Shown here: positions 37,084-50,196 of the stretch, piece by piece
How positions within the stretch are numbered: the first letter of the stretch is position 1
How the letters are laid out: each line of letters begins with the position of its first letter
Source of the DNA: Lineus longissimus
Lineage: Eukaryota > Nemertea > Pilidiophora > Heteronemertea > Lineidae
Assembly (NCBI RefSeq): GCF_910592395.1
Contig: NC_088309.1
Span: 24,616,599 to 24,680,598 of the forward strand
Length of the DNA: 64,000 bases
Reading direction: 5' to 3'
Translations under genes and position numbers: made by a program
Notes under the pieces: generated by a model
Databases searched by the model: none
Told to the model about the DNA's origin: nothing
What the model saw: only the letters and a program-made list of their open reading frames with translations

Positions 37084-39031
37084 AGTTGATATTGGCAGTT
37101 GATCGCGATTGATGGTTTTCCTGCATATGGGGCGAGCATTTTCTTCAAACTTCATGCAATAACGAGAATCACGAAAACCAAGACTGACACTGCAACGAAA
37201 AGGACGAAGTGGTATTTCCTAAGGGCCACAAAGACATGCTAGAAATCAGACGAGCTAATGTCGCTTTCATGCTTGTGAATGCACCACGTATCTGTAAGAG
37301 CACGCAATCAAAATCCGAACAGGTATATTTCGAGCGCCAGCAATTGGTTGCCTAGCCATCAGATCACAGGACAATTTATAGTCCATAGAAACATAGTCTT
37401 ATTTAATGTTTCCATCACGTGTTGTCTAGATTCTTGGTGATGAATTTATTAACGGCCCTATATGCTGTTGGCATTTGCTAGTTTGGTCAAGTTGAGGTTT
37501 CATATCGACACTAAATTTGGGAAGAAAGCGTTGCCTTTAACTTTGTATCCAGTTATTTGTGCCGCTACGGCAATAACGTTGTTGTTTATCTAAAAAGGGG
37601 AAAATGTGTCTCACGGAGGTGTCGAGGTCGACTCCATGGATAGTGGGCATGTTGCGGAATTCGTCTCAGCAGCGACCGATCCTCAGTCGCGAGGCAAGGC
37701 AGTGGGGCTCGTTTATTAGACTTTACGTCCATCTAATGCGAAGTACCCATTTTATGGTCTATTGTCATGTGATCCGATGGCTCGCCGACCAATTACTGGT
37801 GATGTAAATGGATCCTCTCAGCAGCGTATTTGTTCAGACCAATCCATCCCGGCCATCATCCATCCCATATCATTACTTTATGTTTTATCTGTGAACATGT
37901 CACAGCGTCTTTTAAAGATGCGATGATCTGCAATGTCATCCAAAGCCGAGTGAACGGTCTTGTTGCTCAAAGTGATTTTCAGTTAATATCTCCGTGACGT
38001 CCTTAGTACACATGTATCTACGGGGATGATAGCATAAGAAACTGAATGGCGCAGTATTATGTGGCGGAAACTGTTCTCCTAAACACTGACTGAATATGGT
38101 TTCCAGGTGGTCGGGTCACCAAGCGAAGGGGGTGATTGCCCTAACCGTCCAAGGAAACCATTGCTTTTGTTCAGTCATCATATCACATGTTCCAATGTCA
38201 GTTATATCCTGATGCAATTATTGGTGAACGTCCTTCTTCCAGTGCATTACGATTCATTACCGCTCGTGTCAACCGATAGTATGCGAACATTTTGAATATA
38301 GTGGTGCCGGTATGATATTGCAATGAATATTGTTGGATGACGCGATTGCTGATGGTCATGTCTGCTGAAAGTCAATGGGCAATGTTGGATTTATTTCTCT
38401 TGAAGACATTGACGAAGACAATCCAATGCATAAAGTGAAAGAGATTACAATTTAGAAAGTGTTACTTAGTGTTTACCAACTGATGCACCAACAAGAAAAG
38501 ATGAAAGATGTAATATCGCTATATAGACCTCCTTTAACCCAAATGCCTATTTAGCTATCCTACAAGTGTACATGTACGTGTGTTAGGTACATTATACTAG
38601 GAGAAAGCTGATTTCGCGTTAAATCAAAACGCTGCCGTCAAGGACGATTACGCTTGATAAGATAATGACGCTAATATCCTCTTAGAGAAAGCCTGGAGCT
38701 TCGGTCATTCATAACGTCTTAGAGAAATCATTAGCTTCCACGATATCATGTTCACTGACTTGTTCTCCTCGCACTCATAGATTAATTACAGACAGTCTCT
38801 GTATCTCGAGCGTGACTTATTTCTTACGTTAATAGTCCGAACAGATGTTGCACTCACGCCGTTTCTGCTTTAATCAATCGCGACTGCCTAATCGGTGATG
38901 GTTGACCCGAAAATGAATAGTATAACAGCCACTTTGAAGATACCTGAACCAATAATTGATAGAAATATTGGTAATTCCACTGACACTGGAGGTCCGTGGT
39001 AATTTATAAAAAGCTGCCTTGGCTTACTTTC
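37084..39031. other. Non-coding stretch
   Basis: No supported gene. A CpG-richer patch at 37604-37720 carries an ATG-initiated 67-codon frame of no known family and a second open frame beside it. There are no clear splice sites. Confidence 0.35.
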
Positions 39032-39200
39032 TCACCTTTTCCTGTCGTGGAGCCTTTGGTCCATCTGCGTGTGTGTCCCTGTGACCAAAAGAGCTACGCC
39101 GGCGGGATTCCCATCTCCTACCACGCCAACCAGGTCTAACCATGCCAGACAGGTCTTAGGCGAGGGCCCGACCGGGATCCAAACGTTTGAGATGACGCTT
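39032..39200 (-). pseudogene. Possible LINE ORF2 C-terminal remnant
   Basis: On the minus strand a GC-rich block reads PVGPSPKTCLAWLDLV and, about 35 residues on, ends HDRKR followed by a stop. The pattern RPxGRPxKTWLxxV ... DRxRWR is common at the C-terminus of reverse transcriptase ORFs in animal non-LTR retrotransposons. The stop stands where the tryptophan is expected (TGA for TGG). An AG|GTGAGA donor-like motif overlaps this point, so a spliced host exon is the alternative. The block stands out in GC from its AT-rich surroundings, as an insertion would. Confidence 0.35.
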
Positions 39201-42200
39201 CGCTTTTGAATTATCCATTGTATATGCAATTTGATGATGGGAACTACTACTGCAGAGATGAAGGTAACTCGGCAGCAAACGGCTGAGTAATAATGCCCCT
39301 GATAACCCCGTCGGTCCTTTTTAATGAATTTGCCAGTGAAAAGATGAAACTGGTTCATTTCATTATCTATTTCATCATTTTGTAACAGAAGTAAAGAAGA
39401 GCTTTTGAAACATTTTTGAAACAACACAGAGCTCTTCCGAACGCTGAAGAAAAATAATCTACAAATAGAAATTCTTTAAACTTCACTGACAGAGGTTGGG
39501 TGCAAAGTTTTTGCCTATTATAAATTGATAACAAAGAATAATTAGCCCAAACTGTAACCTCGAAATAACACCAAACGACCCGGATGACCCCTCGGCTGAC
39601 CAAAAAACTATAATGAGATTTGAATAAGGGACTGTGGATATTGTATTCTTTGGCGTTACATTGGATGAACGGAGAACCTAGTGCTAGTGCTATGGAATTG
39701 CCTGAGAATATTCTGGGTATTAAAATAGGATGGATATTTACGCTGTTGGCATTGCTCTTAACGCTACACACCAATCATTTATTAAACCCGATAAGGTATA
39801 TAAAAAAATAATCACACTAAAAAGGCGTTCTCATGAATTAAAAAAGGCATTCAACTGCGGTAGATGACTTTTAATCAGTGAGAGAAGACATTCTCAAACA
39901 AGCCTCAACATGTCAAAGGAGAATATCATTGTCTGTGGTAGTTTTTTAGTTCTTATTTGTCATTAGCAAATGGAAGAAGGGCTCAAAGAGCTCTAGTGGA
40001 ACCCTGTTGTAGGCAGCCTTGTCAACACACGCTTCATGGCGGCCGTTTTTGTATCTCACGCTGTCAAGATTTACTTCCTGATGAGGCGGAATAGTGACTA
40101 AAAGCACAGTTTCCTGATTTGCCGTAATAGCTTCTCGCCTCTACCTCAGTATACCCGTCAATCTACTCATTTCGCCGCTCCTCAACAATTTCCGTGAGGC
40201 GCCTTTTCTACGCCGACCCCGGTCTAGAAGAAACAAACGGGAGGAACAGAACAAGACTAGTGACTGATATACATGTAGATAGGCAACTCCGGAGATATAC
40301 GTGTATTACGGATCATACACTGCTGGTCTTACCATAAATGAATATAGGCTTTGTTCACTTTTGGTATTAGAATGATACATAAAGCTATTATTTACTCATT
40401 TTCTCAGAGTGCATTACTTGCCCAGAATCACACGGTTCAGTGATATAAAGAACATCGAGCGGCCCTGGTCAACATAAAACAAAGTAAAGGGGTCAGCTCC
40501 AATTTGGGCTGACAACAAAAAAACTATAAGAACTGAGGAAATTGTCTTGCTTTAACCAGCGCATAATTGCTGGCAACTTTTTCATTGCTCTGTTTTCTGC
40601 ATCTAACGGTACCGGTGAAACAGAAGGCTAACAAATAACATCTTACAAATAGCGCCAGAAAGAATTTGGTTTCCGCGATATTGCTGGAATTGCGCAATGT
40701 GATGAGATGACGAGGACAAAGTGCTGCTGCAAATTGGCTTCATGATGGATAACCGCGGCCGTCGGAAGCTGGTGGTATCTAAACGATTGTCCTATCTATT
40801 TTCTTGCAACAGGACAGGAAATAGCCATTTCGAAGTGGGATAGAAACTGGTGTGACTTCTGTTGATTGTGACACTTGTGTCTGTAACGAATGCGGCGAGG
40901 TTACTTTTCTGGTCCGGTATTGCGGTATGTAGATGAGCTAGTCATTCCGGTGGACTTGTCCAGCCGTTTTCGGTGTCCCGTTTTGCCTTTTTATTATCAA
41001 CCGGGATTCATCCCTTTGCTGAGAGGAACGATCTAGCAGATTATCTATAACCAAGAATAATAACTGTCGCATACGAATACACTGCAAGCCGCATCATTTT
41101 TGAAAATGGCATCACTTCGCTAAGAAGAGAAAAAAATGGCGCAAATATTTAAAAAGAAAGGATTGAATTCCTTTCTCGTAATTCGACAAAAAATCCGTGA
41201 ATTTTCATATTTTTCGAGAAATTTCGCGAATTGCAAAGTAAAGAGGCGCAAAAGTGGTGGTTTACAGTATCGGATTGAACTTGGTTACTGGAGTAATTGG
41301 TGCCTTTACCGTAACGTAACATGTGTTTGCTCATTAAGACGTACAGGTAACTGCCAGTCGTTCCCTTCTCTAAAAGACTTGGTATTAAAGTTTTCTTTTG
41401 GGCGAACAGCTCGTCTCCGAAAACTTAAAAATACTCTACGAAATCAATTACTCAGATGCAAAGACTCTTCCCCTTGGCGAGTGACATTCAATTCACTGCG
41501 AGCAGGTGTACAGATAGATTTGATATCGACTAATCCGGCGAACAACCAATGATTTCTTGTGAGGGGAAAGGGGATCCTTTCGTGACAACAGAATATAGAA
41601 AAGACACAAATATTGTAGTGGGATTCAGGAAGATACGAGAGTTTGAGAAGATTGCGTCGAGATTGGCAGAACTATACTGTAGCCTGTAGGGATTCGGGAT
41701 TGGACCATTTTATAACGGGATGTCAAGACCGCGGTCCCTTCCTCCTCTGTTATGACGTCTACTTAAACATCAGGTACATTGGACAGCTCAGCTACTCAGT
41801 CACCACACACTTCACATTGCCACGGACTTCTGACTTCTAGAGAATTCCGTGACACTGCGGCTCTTTTCCAGCCGAATATCCTTTCTTGGTAAGTTTTTAC
41901 CCACCGTGAACCAATTGCAGTAATCTAAGTTGACTTTGAGCGTAACTTTCGGGGAAATAAATTTAATTATATTCCAACTCCAGTCATGTCAGTGTAGTTA
42001 AACCTGACGTATGGCTTCTGAGGCGGGCCACTTTGGTCACGAGGCAAATGGTGATTATGAAATCTCTTCCAGGTTTGATCCCCAGTTGCAGTCTCCCCAA
42101 GGGAAGAACGTGACAGCCAAGCTGCTCGGTAACCGCTTTGTTATCATTTCTCAACAGAATTCTAGTCGCAGATTAACTTTATTTACGCCCAGGTGCATTC

Positions 42201-42309
42201 TCATTAGTACATAGGATTTAATTACAATTGCAATTATATACATGTATTGTTGATTCGTGACACTTGAAACTCATATCCTGCTCGAGCTTGAATGATACAC
42301 ATACAAATA
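39201..42309. other. Non-coding stretch
   Basis: No supported gene. An ATG-initiated 138-codon frame at 41136-41552 exists, but its first part overlaps a TTTCGCGAAT-type repeat trace and the remainder matches nothing I know. Confidence 0.4.
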
Positions 42310-42608
42310 GCATTTATCTAGCGCAAAATCCAATTAGAAAAATTGCTCAGCTGCCCTCAACAAAAACACTGTTCAAATAGTTTGGTTTTTAATCTTCTTT
42401 TGAACTCGCTGACGGTGGAGCTGTTGCGGGTGTTAGTGTCCAGCGAGTTCCATAATTTGCAGGCATAAACTGTAAAGCTTCTGCCACCAAATGTCTCAAG
42501 GCGATACCTGGGAGTCACCAACAACTCTTGGTTATCCGATCTCAGGGATCGCCCTGGGACATACGATGCGCGAAGATCCGACCGATTATGAAGATTTTGA
42601 TAGAACAA
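42310..42608 (-). mobile_element. 3' end of a degraded LINE (non-LTR retrotransposon)
   Basis: The minus strand encodes the last part of a reverse transcriptase ORF. Readable landmarks in order are LLVTPRYRLETFGGRSFTVY, then LWNSLDTNTRN, then SEFKRRLKTKLF, ending at a stop at 42357. The pattern P-R-(x5)-G-x-R-(S/A)-F-(x3)-A-x-x-LWN-L-(x4)-R-(x8)-FK-x-x-LKT-x-LF is characteristic of CR1/L2-like LINEs. After the stop comes GCGCTAGATAAATGC (42310-42324), like the short 3' terminal motif of such elements. Only the 3' 300 bases remain: a 5'-truncated dead copy. Confidence 0.75.
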
Positions 42609-43200
42609 ACGCTATAAAACGGCGATATTGTTTACGTAAAACGATGTTCGTGTTTGGATGCCTTTATAACGGAAATGCTTGTAAGGCTTGTGATTCGATG
42701 GCGTTAGCGTTGGTAGAAAACAAACTCTCACGCGACTCACGACGAGTTGTCAAAAAAATCCGTATCACATATTGATAAATCACGGGAGCCTAATACGTCT
42801 TTGATTAATGTATCAGTAAACGAATCGTATTTCACACAGACACGTCAACATCCTTAATCTCGTATGAATTTGCTACCGCTATTTTTCCCAATTCAAGATG
42901 CATACGCTAGCCAATATTTGGGTGTATTGAATTTTCATCCTTTGGCTGTACGTGTACAAATCCGGTACGTTCCCTTGCTGTCCAACGTAGAAAAACACCC
43001 TGGTTGCATTTGGCGGGAGGTCGTAATTTGATTGTCACACATCATGCATCCGGGATTATACCTAACGGAGTGAAACCACCCCTAAACTTATAACTGATAA
43101 GTGCCCAAGCCTCATGGTCTTGTCATCAAACGTTTGATGCCTCGAGTGCGGCCTCCTGCTGGCGTATTAGCTAAAAGACCCCTCACAATAGGATGAGAAA

Positions 43201-43313
43201 TGTTTGCTACAACATCAGTCAGGTGCCAAAATCTATTTCTATCAGTCGTGATGCTAGTGTCTGGGGAAATCATTATAAAACAAGCTAATGGATGCTCAGA
43301 GCGTAATTCCCTT
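43201..43313. repeat. Diverged direct repeat, copy 1
   Basis: This segment, starting TGTTTGCTAC, matches 43463-43567 over about 105 bases with numerous substitutions and small gaps. Flanking DNA is not obviously shared. It could be two fragments of one interspersed repeat or a local duplication. Confidence 0.65.
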
Positions 43314-43462
43314 CTTAAATGTATACCTCCTGCTTGGACTTCGAGACCAGACGGATGTAGCCGGTCAAAACGCTTTAAAAACCGTTTTGGGACTTTAGAA
43401 AACACTCGTGCCTTGAAAGCTATTTTTGAGGTTTTTCGGTCAGCGTAAATATCTAGCCCTCC

Positions 43463-43567
43463 TGTTTGTTACAATATCAGTAAGGTGCTAAATCCATTTC
43501 TATCAAGTCGTGGTGCTATAGTGTCTTGGGAAATCATACACGGCAGGCAAATGGTTCTTGGCGCGTA
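43463..43567. repeat. Diverged direct repeat, copy 2
   Basis: Starts TGTTTGTTAC and parallels 43201-43313, including the words ATTTCTATCA and GGGAAATCAT. The offset between the copies is 262 bases. Confidence 0.65.
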
Positions 43568-46500
43568 AACGGCGCAAACTCTCCATCAACGGCCATTAAT
43601 TATGCAACAATCTGTGCTTTTTCCTCTTTTTCCGTTTCATTGTTGTCCTAAAAAACACATTTTTTATCGTCTCTATAGGGAGGAATAAATAAGTAAGTGT
43701 TTGCACGGCTGATGTAACGCCAGTGGTGATGCACTTTATAAACAGATATTTTTACTTTTTAAATCCTCAAGAGATTTCTGGGACACCCAACAGCAACAGA
43801 CAGACGAATGTCGGTCAATATCATAGAGAAAGAAAACATCTCATCTATGGAACCGCAGCTGTGGTGACGATAGTCATTTCGAAACAGGTGAGCTATTTGG
43901 CTCTATGACAATATACATGAGGAGCGACCATCAAACGGTCTCGGTGCGTCGATAATTGAGCTGGTGGCGTCAGAAGTCATTCACACACGATATTTTTGCA
44001 AGCGTTTGAAATAAGAATTAAATTTCACGGGCGAAACTTTATCAAGTTTTTAACAAAATTACAATTCTTTAAATGTTGTTGATTTGCATCTTGTAGGATT
44101 TTACCCGTGTTTTTTAACACTGAATAACTTTCTGGAGAACAAATACATCGATGTAAAAAGACCAATTCAACTTTAAGTGTCAAGATAAAATTCAATACCT
44201 CTTTTTAAATCGATAGTTGCACTTTGAACATTTTCACTTGTAATTGTTGGTATTTGCGAAGTAAATCCTTTCAAAACGTAATCGATCGTGATTTTGTTTG
44301 TTCTCGGAAAATGCTCGACTCAGGCGGAAAAGTAACAGTATATTGGAATTGCACAATAGAAATCTAATTTTGGAAATTGCCGAGGGTTGTATGAGCAGTA
44401 ACTTTCCGATTGACAGAAAATGCACCTTATCTTTGGTAGATTGCTTTGAACAGAAGTTGCTGAATAATGTTGTTGTTTTTTACATAAATAAGTCCATGCC
44501 ATGAAGCGTACATTTCTCGCCATTGTGCCAGCAATGTCTCATTTTGCTGAGACCATTTTCTAACTGCGGCCGCATGGGTTAAGTACTTGCGTAAGAGACT
44601 TTTTCGCCAGCAAATTTTCACCCAACGGCTTCTAATGCTTTGAAAGCATTCAGTAAATCTTCCATTAGGATTCTTCCAGATTCTAAATCCATTTCAATTT
44701 TCCTATAAAATTTAAGCCATCATTTATCTCTGAATGGAGCTTTATTCCAAAGAGAATCGATTTTACTTAGCAGCGATACCAGTCAACAGTGATTTTGGAA
44801 TATCAGAAATCAATTTTTTTTAATTTTTTTGGAATAATGGTGATAAGGTGAATTTCATTATGGCCAATTTTTTTATTAACATAAAAAAATTGGTTGTAGA
44901 AATATTTAAAAGAAAAAGTGACCTTTGAAGACATCGGCCCATTCGCACAGCGGGTCAAACCGCGGATATTTATTTCGAAAAAATTTCTCGCACTTGACGA
45001 GGGAAATTTGAATTTCATGCAGTCCTCGAACGACTAAGGATAGTGACTAAAGAAAATCACAGTGTCATGCTGATACGAACGCACCTTGATAGCAAAAGTG
45101 TAGAATAATGGTGTGACAACAAAAATGAGACGATCAAAATGAGAACACACAATGACAAGATAAAACTATTGGCATGTCGTGGTGTTTTCGCTTATTTGCT
45201 GCCTGATTTCATGTTATCTCTGGAAACTAAATAACACATTGATTTCGTTATTCCGTGCATCGATATGTGCTCATGCAGTAGTTCTGCGATACATTTTCGG
45301 GAAAGCTGGTTCTGTCAGTCGGTTCCGCAGGCAAAAAGCCGAAGGAATGTTCTGGATCATCTGAGAGAATTCGATTTGTGAGCAAATGTCACCGAGTTAT
45401 TGTTTACGGAAACAAAAGATATAGAGGTCATAATATTGCTACCATACCTCGGAGGTACTCTCACGTAATTCGAAATTAAGAAAATTAGATTTAATGTCAC
45501 CTCTAAGGACGTAGCTTACACCAGACCTACAGAAGTGCAGATTGATTCTGACGTATTTGTGGTATACCCTGTATACTATTACGAAATGAATAATTCAGTG
45601 GTAAATAACACCCTAATGGAGCATCTTTTGAAGGTGAATTTGTTTGTGAAAGCTAAATGTACATGTATTCAACTCGGGTACGGGGAAGCTGTATATATGA
45701 AGCTTTAATGGACCATCTCTCATCAAGTTGAAGCTTTTTTTTATAATGAACAATATACCTTTGTTTCCGCTCAGCATAAACCCTTTAACAATTGAAAAAA
45801 TAACACTTGAAAAGTTCAAAGCTATCATAAATCATAAAGGAAAATGGTAATTGACAATTCAAAGCCAAAACTTCTGAAGTTGTTTTGTATAATTGCTGCA
45901 TGGAGTGCTGTTGTATAATAGGGTTTGATTGGTAACTCGGTGGGTTACTGCCTTGTGTGTGATTGGATTGGTTATTTAATGAGTTCACCGGTGATCTTAA
46001 CTGATTTAATTGATATTCAAACCAATTCAGGCAAGGTTACTCATAGCCAGTAAATTTCACTGTCGGATTTGTTATTGACATGTTGCAAAATTGGAAACTG
46101 TTGTTTATAAAGTCTTAATTGAAATAACTGCAGTCTTCGACATAATACCAATTATACCTCCATTTTGTTTTGTCTATAAAAACCTGAGATTCATTCAAAT
46201 TGCTTTGAGCAACTAAAGGTAAAATGGGGTAGTTGTAGCACCGGGTTAATTGCAAGTAAATGCAAGTTCATCTGTGGCGTTATAAAATGTACAATTTTGG
46301 TTTTTTTTAGTTTCACAAATCGAGGATATTCGCGAAATATGAGTAATAAAACGCTCGCGAAAATTTGGCGGTTTAAAATATAGTCCATTTTCACCAGGCT
46401 TGTTTCATATTCACTGCACTACCTTCCTCAATCATGACTTCCACTTCCACCTTTCTCATAAGGCCTTTGGTTCTCAAACAAATGAGGATGAAGCCTGCTT

Positions 46501-48348
46501 TAGGAAAAGAGGTAAAACCTCAAAAAATAGAACTGGATAATCGAAAAAGTGTGGCCCGATTCTGAATAAGTCAAAATACAGTACAGGCTATTCCGATCTT
46601 ATTTATGGCACCATAACAACGGCAAATAAAGTGAATAGCCTGTATTGGCAATATAATAACCTTTTTCATTAACGGAACTGTCTGGCGTTGTTTGATGTAT
46701 AACAAAAGTGAAATTGCATTCACTACATTAACTATGGAAGAAGCTAGTTTACTATACGGAGAGTAGCGCTGCTGTTGGTTCGATACGCAATAGTCATGAT
46801 TACATTCGGTTACGTGTCAACACTGATCAAGAACTTTGAAGTACTGGCTAAGACAATTATCATGAAAGTTTGAAATGGGAGCACTGAGCGCGATGAGGTG
46901 ATCCCAGCATATGGCGTGTGCATTATCTAATCATGGTTTCATGACGTTTTATTGGTTTTTGCGTACAACTTTATAGTCATCGATGGCGTCATCAATCGTT
47001 TCAACTCATCATCAAACTCTGACATCTAATATTCGAAACCAGCTATTCTCAGAAACAAAAAAGAGTCTTAATCTGAAAGTTGGTAACTGAGTGGTGACAA
47101 GAATTAGGGAAGCCTGCCCGCCTTCTGCAACTTCAGAATGCGATTAGCGAAATATTGTGCCTCAATCACACAGCGTTCGCACGAGCTTTTATCTATCATT
47201 GGGGATACAAAACCTAACATGCTTACGACTGTTTTGGCTACATGTTGCTGTCGGTTTATTTTGCTTGAAAGCTTTTTTTCATGATAGCCTAACTGTGATG
47301 GAACAGAAATCATGAGAGCACTCTTCGAACATCGACCTTCACCCGACCAAAGTGCAAGGGTGAAAGACAATGTTAGGCGACTCATTAGGAATCAATAAAC
47401 CTCCCTGGAAATTATCCGAGAAAGGAAAGGAAATTATCATTTTAGACCGACGAGTCGAAAGTTAATGGTATGAAGATGGGTCCAATTTTCGTGGGAATAA
47501 AATGTTCACCATTTTAAATGCAAAGTACACAAATACCAAACATTGTTTTCAATTGAAATTACGGAATCATCAAAGAACAAATTCAACAAAACTGAAAAAT
47601 AGGCCGATTTCTCCATCCGGCGGAAGTCATTTTCCAGCGCCATTTAAAATTTTTGCATGGTGGGACAGTTTTCGTTTTTGAAGGTAAATACAATGATAGA
47701 CACACAATTTAGATTTCATAGTTCAGAGAACTGGAAAAAACGGGATGTTACTTGGGTCAGAATATCCTCGCTCGCAGTACGCTGATGTGGGAATAGACCT
47801 AATACGAGTAACGGTTCTCCGTCGCGGATCTAAAGAAAGACGTACCCGTCTCGTTAGAACCAGCAACCATCAGTAAATTGTATTAGCCTCAGTGCTTTCC
47901 ACAAAAAGTACTGTCGATGTAATACCAAGTTATCAAGAAACAACCTTACAATCAGACTCAAAGAAAATAGTCAAAAACGCACTTAATCAAAACGACCTAC
48001 CTTGCTGCGACCTTAACGGGATGTCTTGGTAACGATATGCTGGTAGAAAATGTAAATCAGTTCGACTTCTGTCTCTTTGACAAACAGGAAGACTCAGCGA
48101 ATCCCGGAAAGGCACTTCATTTATATCCGGCAAAGTCTTATTCAACACAGAAACTAACTCTTTGGATCAAGTGGCAAATTTGGTCTGACGTCTTTACGAT
48201 CAATTTCTTCACCTAAGGCTTCAACATATCCGTTAATTCTCGGTTAAATCAGTCATAGATTTTATTGAAATAGCCGTCTAACTTTGTTCAAGTCCTGCGC
48301 GTTAACTGTCAGACTGCGTTTCATTCGATATCGAGGGCCAACCGTAAA
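43568..48348. other. Non-coding stretch
   Basis: No supported gene. An ATG-initiated minus-strand frame of 93 codons at 47104-47385 starts with a mildly hydrophobic segment but matches no family. A TTCGCGAAA-type repeat trace lies at about 46300-46375. Confidence 0.4.
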
Positions 48349-48456
48349 ATGGGCGAAAGAGAACTGCCCCCGAAGAAGCGAGCGAGCGGCGGTGCTTTGG
48401 ACTCGCGAACATCGGTTGCTTCCACGTGCGTCACCGTTAATGGCAGGCTGATATGA
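48349..48456 (+). CDS. Small ORF in a CpG-rich patch, 35 codons
   Basis: ATG 48349 has A at -3 and G at +4. It opens a 35-codon frame, starting MGERELPPKKRASGG, inside a clearly GC- and CpG-enriched block (48340-48500) that may be a promoter or first exon. There is no good GT donor before the stop, so it is either a small ORF or the wrong frame. No family is recognised. Confidence 0.22.
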   Translation: MGERELPPKKRASGGALDSRTSVASTCVTVNGRLI

Positions 48457-49293
48457 GCTTTTACAACTTGGGCGGACGGGCGGGGCTTAGAGAACGTCAC
48501 ATGACCGTACATCATTCAGAAATAACGATGCTGCTTGCTTTTGCTCATGACCAGCGTTTATTGCTGATACACTTTAGGGATCGCGTAAAAAAACTTGCAT
48601 TGTTTTTGAAAGCATCTGAAATTAGAAGGAAGGGAGAAATTTCTGACCAAAATGCCTGATACCTTTTTCAAGAGTGATGAAGTTTACAAATGTTATCGCG
48701 TATACAATATATGAGAGTTTAGATTACTCTCAGCACTGTTTAGATTAGCCACACACAATGTCTGTCCCTCTCTGTGGTCTTTGAAATGGCCTATCAAACA
48801 TGCATTTGGACCGATGGACCGATTTATGAATGTGACACTGACCTTTTCAGTAGGCCTGCTGATGGTCCCCTGTTACTACTTTGTACTTCGTACTTAGTTC
48901 ATAACCCAATTAATTTCTAGCACACCCACATACCAGCCCGTACATGTATAAATGACGTGACTGTCCTTGACCAAAATTGCTTTATGTACACTTTAGTTTC
49001 ACCTATCAAAGTCGCTTCATCGGAAATATTTGTGTCACCACCCATTAAACGACTGTATGCATATATTCCCCCTTTTTCAATACCCATGGGTGAAACTATA
49101 GTGTGAGAGACATTTATTGCAACGAGTACGTTTCATCTCCGGTACCAAAACATCGGTAAGTGATTTAAAGATTTATCCTTCCCGGGTAATCTTCTGGTCT
49201 CAGTTTCGATTTAGACGTGAAATGGCGAAATGACAAAATGGCTGAGGCCAGACTGAATAGTTCCAACCTCCGCCATTCATTCCCGTGTAGGTT
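48457..49293. other. Downstream flank of the methyltransferase gene
   Basis: No gene is seen. The region probably contains the 3' UTR of the minus-strand methyltransferase at its right end; a second AATAAA on the minus strand lies at 49113-49118. Confidence 0.4.
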
Positions 49294-49299
49294 TTTAAT
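49294..49299 (-). terminator. Poly(A) signal candidate ATTAAA, methyltransferase gene
   Basis: ATTAAA on the minus strand lies about 60 bases after the TAG stop. The canonical AATAAA at 49113-49118 is the alternative and would give a longer 3' UTR. Confidence 0.4.
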
Positions 49300-49356
49300 C
49301 AAGCCAACATATTACAGCCAATGTTGTTAACATGGCAAAAAATCAGCAATAACATC

Positions 49357-50196
49357 CTACTTCATCGCAAATACCAAACTAAGCTGTCCCACTTCAAGTC
49401 TCTGCTTGTCATTTTCAAAAATATACTGCTTCAGGGTTCCATTTTCTTTCATCTCCTTTATGCGAGCTTCTATCCCTTTCCACTCATCGGGGGTCACTTT
49501 GTCCCAAAACGAATCGGATTTCTTCATCTCCGGGCGCAGTGGTCCGTCCTCATGAAGATAGTGCTCCATCGACGAGTAGAACAGGGTATCCAGTGGTACC
49601 ACGATCTCGGGTTCCGAGAACTGGACGTCTTTAAGAATCTGAATCATCTCCTTGGGGTCTGGAAGTACGGTATCGAAGATGTCAACAACGCGAGGCGCCA
49701 AAGGATAGAACCAGTATCCCTTGGCAAACTGATGCGGGAAGGACGTGTTGACTATCAGGACCCCGCCTGGTTTCAGGACCCGGAATGCTTCCGCCATGGC
49801 CTTCCTGATGTTGGGGTGCTCTTTGGTTTGATCTAAGTGGTGGATTACCTGATTTATCATCATGCAGTCAAATGATTCATCAGGGAACGGAATGGTCGGG
49901 AGGGCATGCTGTCTTACCTCAAGAATCCGACCATCTGTGATATAGCGCTGAAGCTTCTCCTTGGCCTTGCCCAACATGCCCTCATTGGCGTCGAGTAGAG
50001 TCATCTTCCCGACACCGGCATCCAACATAGCTTTGGCGTAGTTTCCTGTCCCGCAGCCGGCATCTAGAAGATGCAGATCTTGCAGGGGTATCCCAAGTCT
50101 GGCGAGGAAGCCTCCGATGTAAAGATGAGAGGCAACGGCTGACCTGTTCTCATCGTATGCTTTCGATAAAACGTTGTAGTTGGCGTATAAACTCAT
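49357..50196 (-). CDS. Class I SAM-dependent methyltransferase
   Basis: A protein of 279 residues with the Rossmann-type fold of small-molecule methyltransferases (Methyltransf_11/25 group). Motif I is LHLLDAGCGTGN (41-52), which binds S-adenosylmethionine. The acidic residue of motif II is in LLDANEGML (67-75), motif IV is FDCMMINQVIHHLD (109-122), and LKPGGVLIV (141-149) is the typical post-IV strand. The C-terminal 100 residues form a substrate-side region I cannot assign, so the substrate is unknown; the cytosol is likely, as there is no signal peptide. The frame stays open to 50355 without an ATG. I start at ATG 50196 (MSLYANYN), preceded by an acceptor-like GAGTTTCAG at about 50223. The coding part is intronless. 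A GTAAGT donor at 50776-50781 may end an upstream 5' UTR exon. If so, a four-codon uORF (ATG AGT TTG TGA) sits just before the start. Confidence 0.88.
   Translation of the reverse strand: MSLYANYNVLSKAYDENRSAVASHLYIGGFLARLGIPLQDLHLLDAGCGTGNYAKAMLDAGVGKMTLLDANEGMLGKAKEKLQRYITDGRILEVRQHALPTIPFPDESFDCMMINQVIHHLDQTKEHPNIRKAMAEAFRVLKPGGVLIVNTSFPHQFAKGYWFYPLAPRVVDIFDTVLPDPKEMIQILKDVQFSEPEIVVPLDTLFYSSMEHYLHEDGPLRPEMKKSDSFWDKVTPDEWKGIEARIKEMKENGTLKQYIFENDKQRLEVGQLSLVFAMK

Noticed and set aside
41136-41552. 138-codon ATG-initiated plus-strand gene
   Set aside because: Its start overlaps a dispersed repeat trace, composition is not coding-like, and no motif is recognisable.
47104-47385. 93-codon ATG-initiated minus-strand gene
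   Set aside because: No family, no splice or promoter support, and only a weak hydrophobic start. Length is compatible with chance.
49321-49836. 171-codon plus-strand open frame
   Set aside because: Antisense shadow of the methyltransferase, which has clear family motifs in its own frame.
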